A DNA stretch of 6,502 bases from Clostridia bacterium. Lineage in GTDB: Bacteria; Bacillota; Clostridia; Christensenellales; UBA1242. The position numbers and the translations under genes were made by a program. Each line of letters begins with the position of its first letter. The first letter of the stretch is position 1. This document shows, in pieces, positions 4,679-6,502 of this stretch. The stretch is taken from assembly GCA_017539765.1 (NCBI GenBank), contig JAFYCH010000020.1:1-6502 (forward strand), given 5' to 3'. The notes under the pieces were generated by a model. The model was not told the DNA's origin, searched no databases, and saw only the letters and a program-made list of their open reading frames with translations.

Positions 4679-6502
4679 ATGCAAGAAACTCTCAAAATCA
4701 AAAAAGTTAAGTATGGCAACGCTGAACGTTACAGTTTTGCAAAGATAGATGAAACTGTTGAGCCACCTTATCTTTTAGAAATCCAAAAGAAACCATATAA
4801 GGAGTTCTTAGAAAAAGGAATTGGGGAGGTGCTGGAAGAGTATTCTCCAATCGTCGATTATAGTGACAAGGCAGAATTATATTTCACTGGTTATTCAGTT
4901 GACAGCAAACCTAAGTACACAAAAGAAGAGTGTAGACGTGCTCGTCAAAACTATACAACACCTTTAAAAGTTAATGCAAGACTTGTTTTAAAGGAAACTG
5001 GTGAAGTTATTGAACAAGAAGTATTTATGGGTGATATTCCTCTTATGAGTGAGGAAGGCTATTTTATTGTCAATGGTGTAGAAAGAGTCATCATCAGCCA
5101 AATCATCAAAAGCGCAAGTGTATATTTTGAAAAGACTATTGATAAGTCAGGAAAGAATGTTATCACAGCGACATTGCACTCACCACGTGGAACACGTCTT
5201 TCTGTAGAGCAAAACCATAATGACGTTTTAAAAGTTATCATCAATGCCAACAGCAAAGTTAGTGCTGGTGTATTTTTGAAAGCTTGCGGATATACAAACG
5301 AAAAGATTTTGGAACTTTTTGATAATGATCCAATCATTGCCGCAACACTTGAAAAAGAACCACAAGTAACAGAAGAAGAAAGTTTGCTTGAAATTGCAAG
5401 AAAAACTCGTCCAAGTGAAGTTCCAGATGCAAACGCAACAAGACAATACTTGTTTGATACTTTCTTCTCAAATCAATATTACAATTTTGCCCAAGTTGGA
5501 AGATACAAATACAACAAAAAACTTTCTCTTGCAACAAGAATAACCGATAAGGTTGCCGCAGAAGATGTTAAAATCGGAAGCAAAGTTGCTGTGAAGAAAG
5601 GTGAAGTTATTACAAATGATGTTGCATGGGAAATTCAAAATGCAGGTATCAACGAAGTTAGAATTATGCACGATGGAGCTCCACACAAGATTATTGGTAA
5701 TGCTCGTGTTGATTTGTCTAAAGTTATTGATTGCAACCCAGAAGAACTTGGAGTAACAGAACTTGCTTATTATCCGCTTCTTGCCCAAATTCTTAAAGAT
5801 AACAAAACAAAAGAAGCAAGACTTGCCGCAATCAAAGAAAATGCAAAAGAACTTGTTACAACTCACTTGACAATAGAAGATATCATTGCATCAATCGCAT
5901 ATATGAGAGACCTTGATATTGGTCTTGGTGAAGTTGATAACATTGACCATTTGTCAAACAGAAGAATTGCAACTGTTGGCGAATTGTTCCAAAACGAATT
6001 TAGAAAGGGTGTTGCAAAACTTAGAGATAACATTCGTGAAAACATGCAAAGTCACGAGACAAGCGAACTTTCACCAGCATCTCTTATAAACGCAAGACCA
6101 GTTAATAAATTTTTGAGAGATTTCCTTTCAAGCGGACAACTTTCTCAAATTACAGAAGACTTTAACCCTGCATCTTCACTTACAAACAAAAGAAGAATTT
6201 CAGCAGTAGGACCTGGTGGAATCAAAAAAGAACGTGCAAGTGCAGAAGTTCGTGATATTCACTATACACATTATGGACGTATTTGTGCTGTCGAAACTCC
6301 AGAAGGTCAAAGCATTGGTCTTGTAAACGGACTTGCAGCATATACAAAAGTTAACAAATATGGTTTCCTTGAAACTCCATACAAAAAAGTTGTTGACGGA
6401 AAAGTTACAGATGAAATCGTTTACCTTATGGCAGACGAAGAAGAGAAATACTATATTGCTCAGGCAGTTGAACCACTCAACGAAGACAGAACCTTTAAAA
6501 AC
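4679..6502 (+). CDS. rpoB: DNA-directed RNA polymerase subunit beta (first 608 codons, C-terminus off window)
   Basis: This is the beta subunit of RNA polymerase, which with beta' (rpoC) forms the catalytic core; about half of a roughly 1200-residue protein is present. Conserved landmarks in order are MGDIPLM (117-123), NGVERVIISQ, DHLSNRR (423-429), SGQLSQ (485-490), NKRRISAVGPGG (503-514), EVRDIHYTHYGRIC and ETPEGQSIGL (540-548). The spacing is close to Bacillota RpoB, with no large lineage insertion. The rifamycin pocket is unusual: relative to E. coli it has F514I, M515T, D516E (E493 here), H526N (N503), L533V, N568S (S545) and I572V (V549). The near-universal RSPGV segment of the N-terminal rifampicin cluster reads KSASV (144-148). 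R528, R529, S531, Q513 and S512 are kept. Natural rifamycin insensitivity is therefore expected. It is monocistronic at its 5' side: rplL is not next to it; rpoC would be expected downstream, outside the window. Confidence 0.98.
   Translation, partial: MQETLKIKKVKYGNAERYSFAKIDETVEPPYLLEIQKKPYKEFLEKGIGEVLEEYSPIVDYSDKAELYFTGYSVDSKPKYTKEECRRARQNYTTPLKVNARLVLKETGEVIEQEVFMGDIPLMSEEGYFIVNGVERVIISQIIKSASVYFEKTIDKSGKNVITATLHSPRGTRLSVEQNHNDVLKVIINANSKVSAGVFLKACGYTNEKILELFDNDPIIAATLEKEPQVTEEESLLEIARKTRPSEVPDANATRQYLFDTFFSNQYYNFAQVGRYKYNKKLSLATRITDKVAAEDVKIGSKVAVKKGEVITNDVAWEIQNAGINEVRIMHDGAPHKIIGNARVDLSKVIDCNPEELGVTELAYYPLLAQILKDNKTKEARLAAIKENAKELVTTHLTIEDIIASIAYMRDLDIGLGEVDNIDHLSNRRIATVGELFQNEFRKGVAKLRDNIRENMQSHETSELSPASLINARPVNKFLRDFLSSGQLSQITEDFNPASSLTNKRRISAVGPGGIKKERASAEVRDIHYTHYGRICAVETPEGQSIGLVNGLAAYTKVNKYGFLETPYKKVVDGKVTDEIVYLMADEEEKYYIAQAVEPLNEDRTFKN

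Noticed and set aside
5059..6045. Several minus-strand open frames of 60-132 codons within rpoB
   Set aside because: They run antisense to an intact and highly conserved coding region, have low-complexity Phe/Ser/Cys-rich translations and no ribosome binding sites that stand out.

Overview
The window is low-G+C bacterial DNA (about one third G+C by eye). It uses the standard genetic code (Trp is TGG, and no in-frame TGA is read through) and has AAGGAG-type ribosome binding sites. Together with the style of the RpoB, RlmD and acetyltransferase proteins, this points to a Bacillota-type organism, perhaps an uncultured gut clostridial or Mollicutes-like lineage. The exact clade cannot be fixed from this sequence.

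Layout: two divergent transcription units flank an AT-rich intergenic region at 4301-4678. Leftward (minus strand), in order of transcription, lie an alpha/beta hydrolase (4300-3377), the 23S rRNA m5U methyltransferase rlmD (3367-2030), a Vat/CatB-type xenobiotic O-acetyltransferase (2015-1371) and, after a 91-bp gap with its own candidate promoter and a 17-bp dyad, a three-domain protein (1279 to the left edge, C-terminus cut off). That protein joins an XRE helix-turn-helix, a P-loop NTPase/kinase-like domain and a CYTH triphosphate-tunnel domain. Its last two domains resemble the eukaryotic TTD14 architecture. Rightward (plus strand) lies rpoB (4679 to the right edge, first 608 codons). It has its own strong extended -10 promoter and a leader of about 160 nt, and is not directly preceded by rplL.

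The hydrolase, rlmD and acetyltransferase genes are spaced by only 9 and 14 nt and probably form one operon. The HTH-NTPase-CYTH gene may be read through from them or transcribed separately under autoregulation. rlmD modifies 23S rRNA and Vat-type enzymes inactivate ribosome-targeting drugs, so two neighbours share a ribosome theme, but a functional link is only inferred.

Most worth a second look: (1) the HTH + TTD14-like fusion, with a well-placed internal Shine-Dalgarno and ATG exactly at the HTH/P-loop junction, which could give a second, HTH-less protein; (2) RpoB, whose rifampicin pocket carries several natural substitutions, including Asn for His526 and Glu for Asp516 (E. coli numbering), predicting intrinsic rifamycin insensitivity; (3) a 15-bp tandem duplication covering the extended -10 of the rpoB promoter, followed by paired TATGCATA palindromes.
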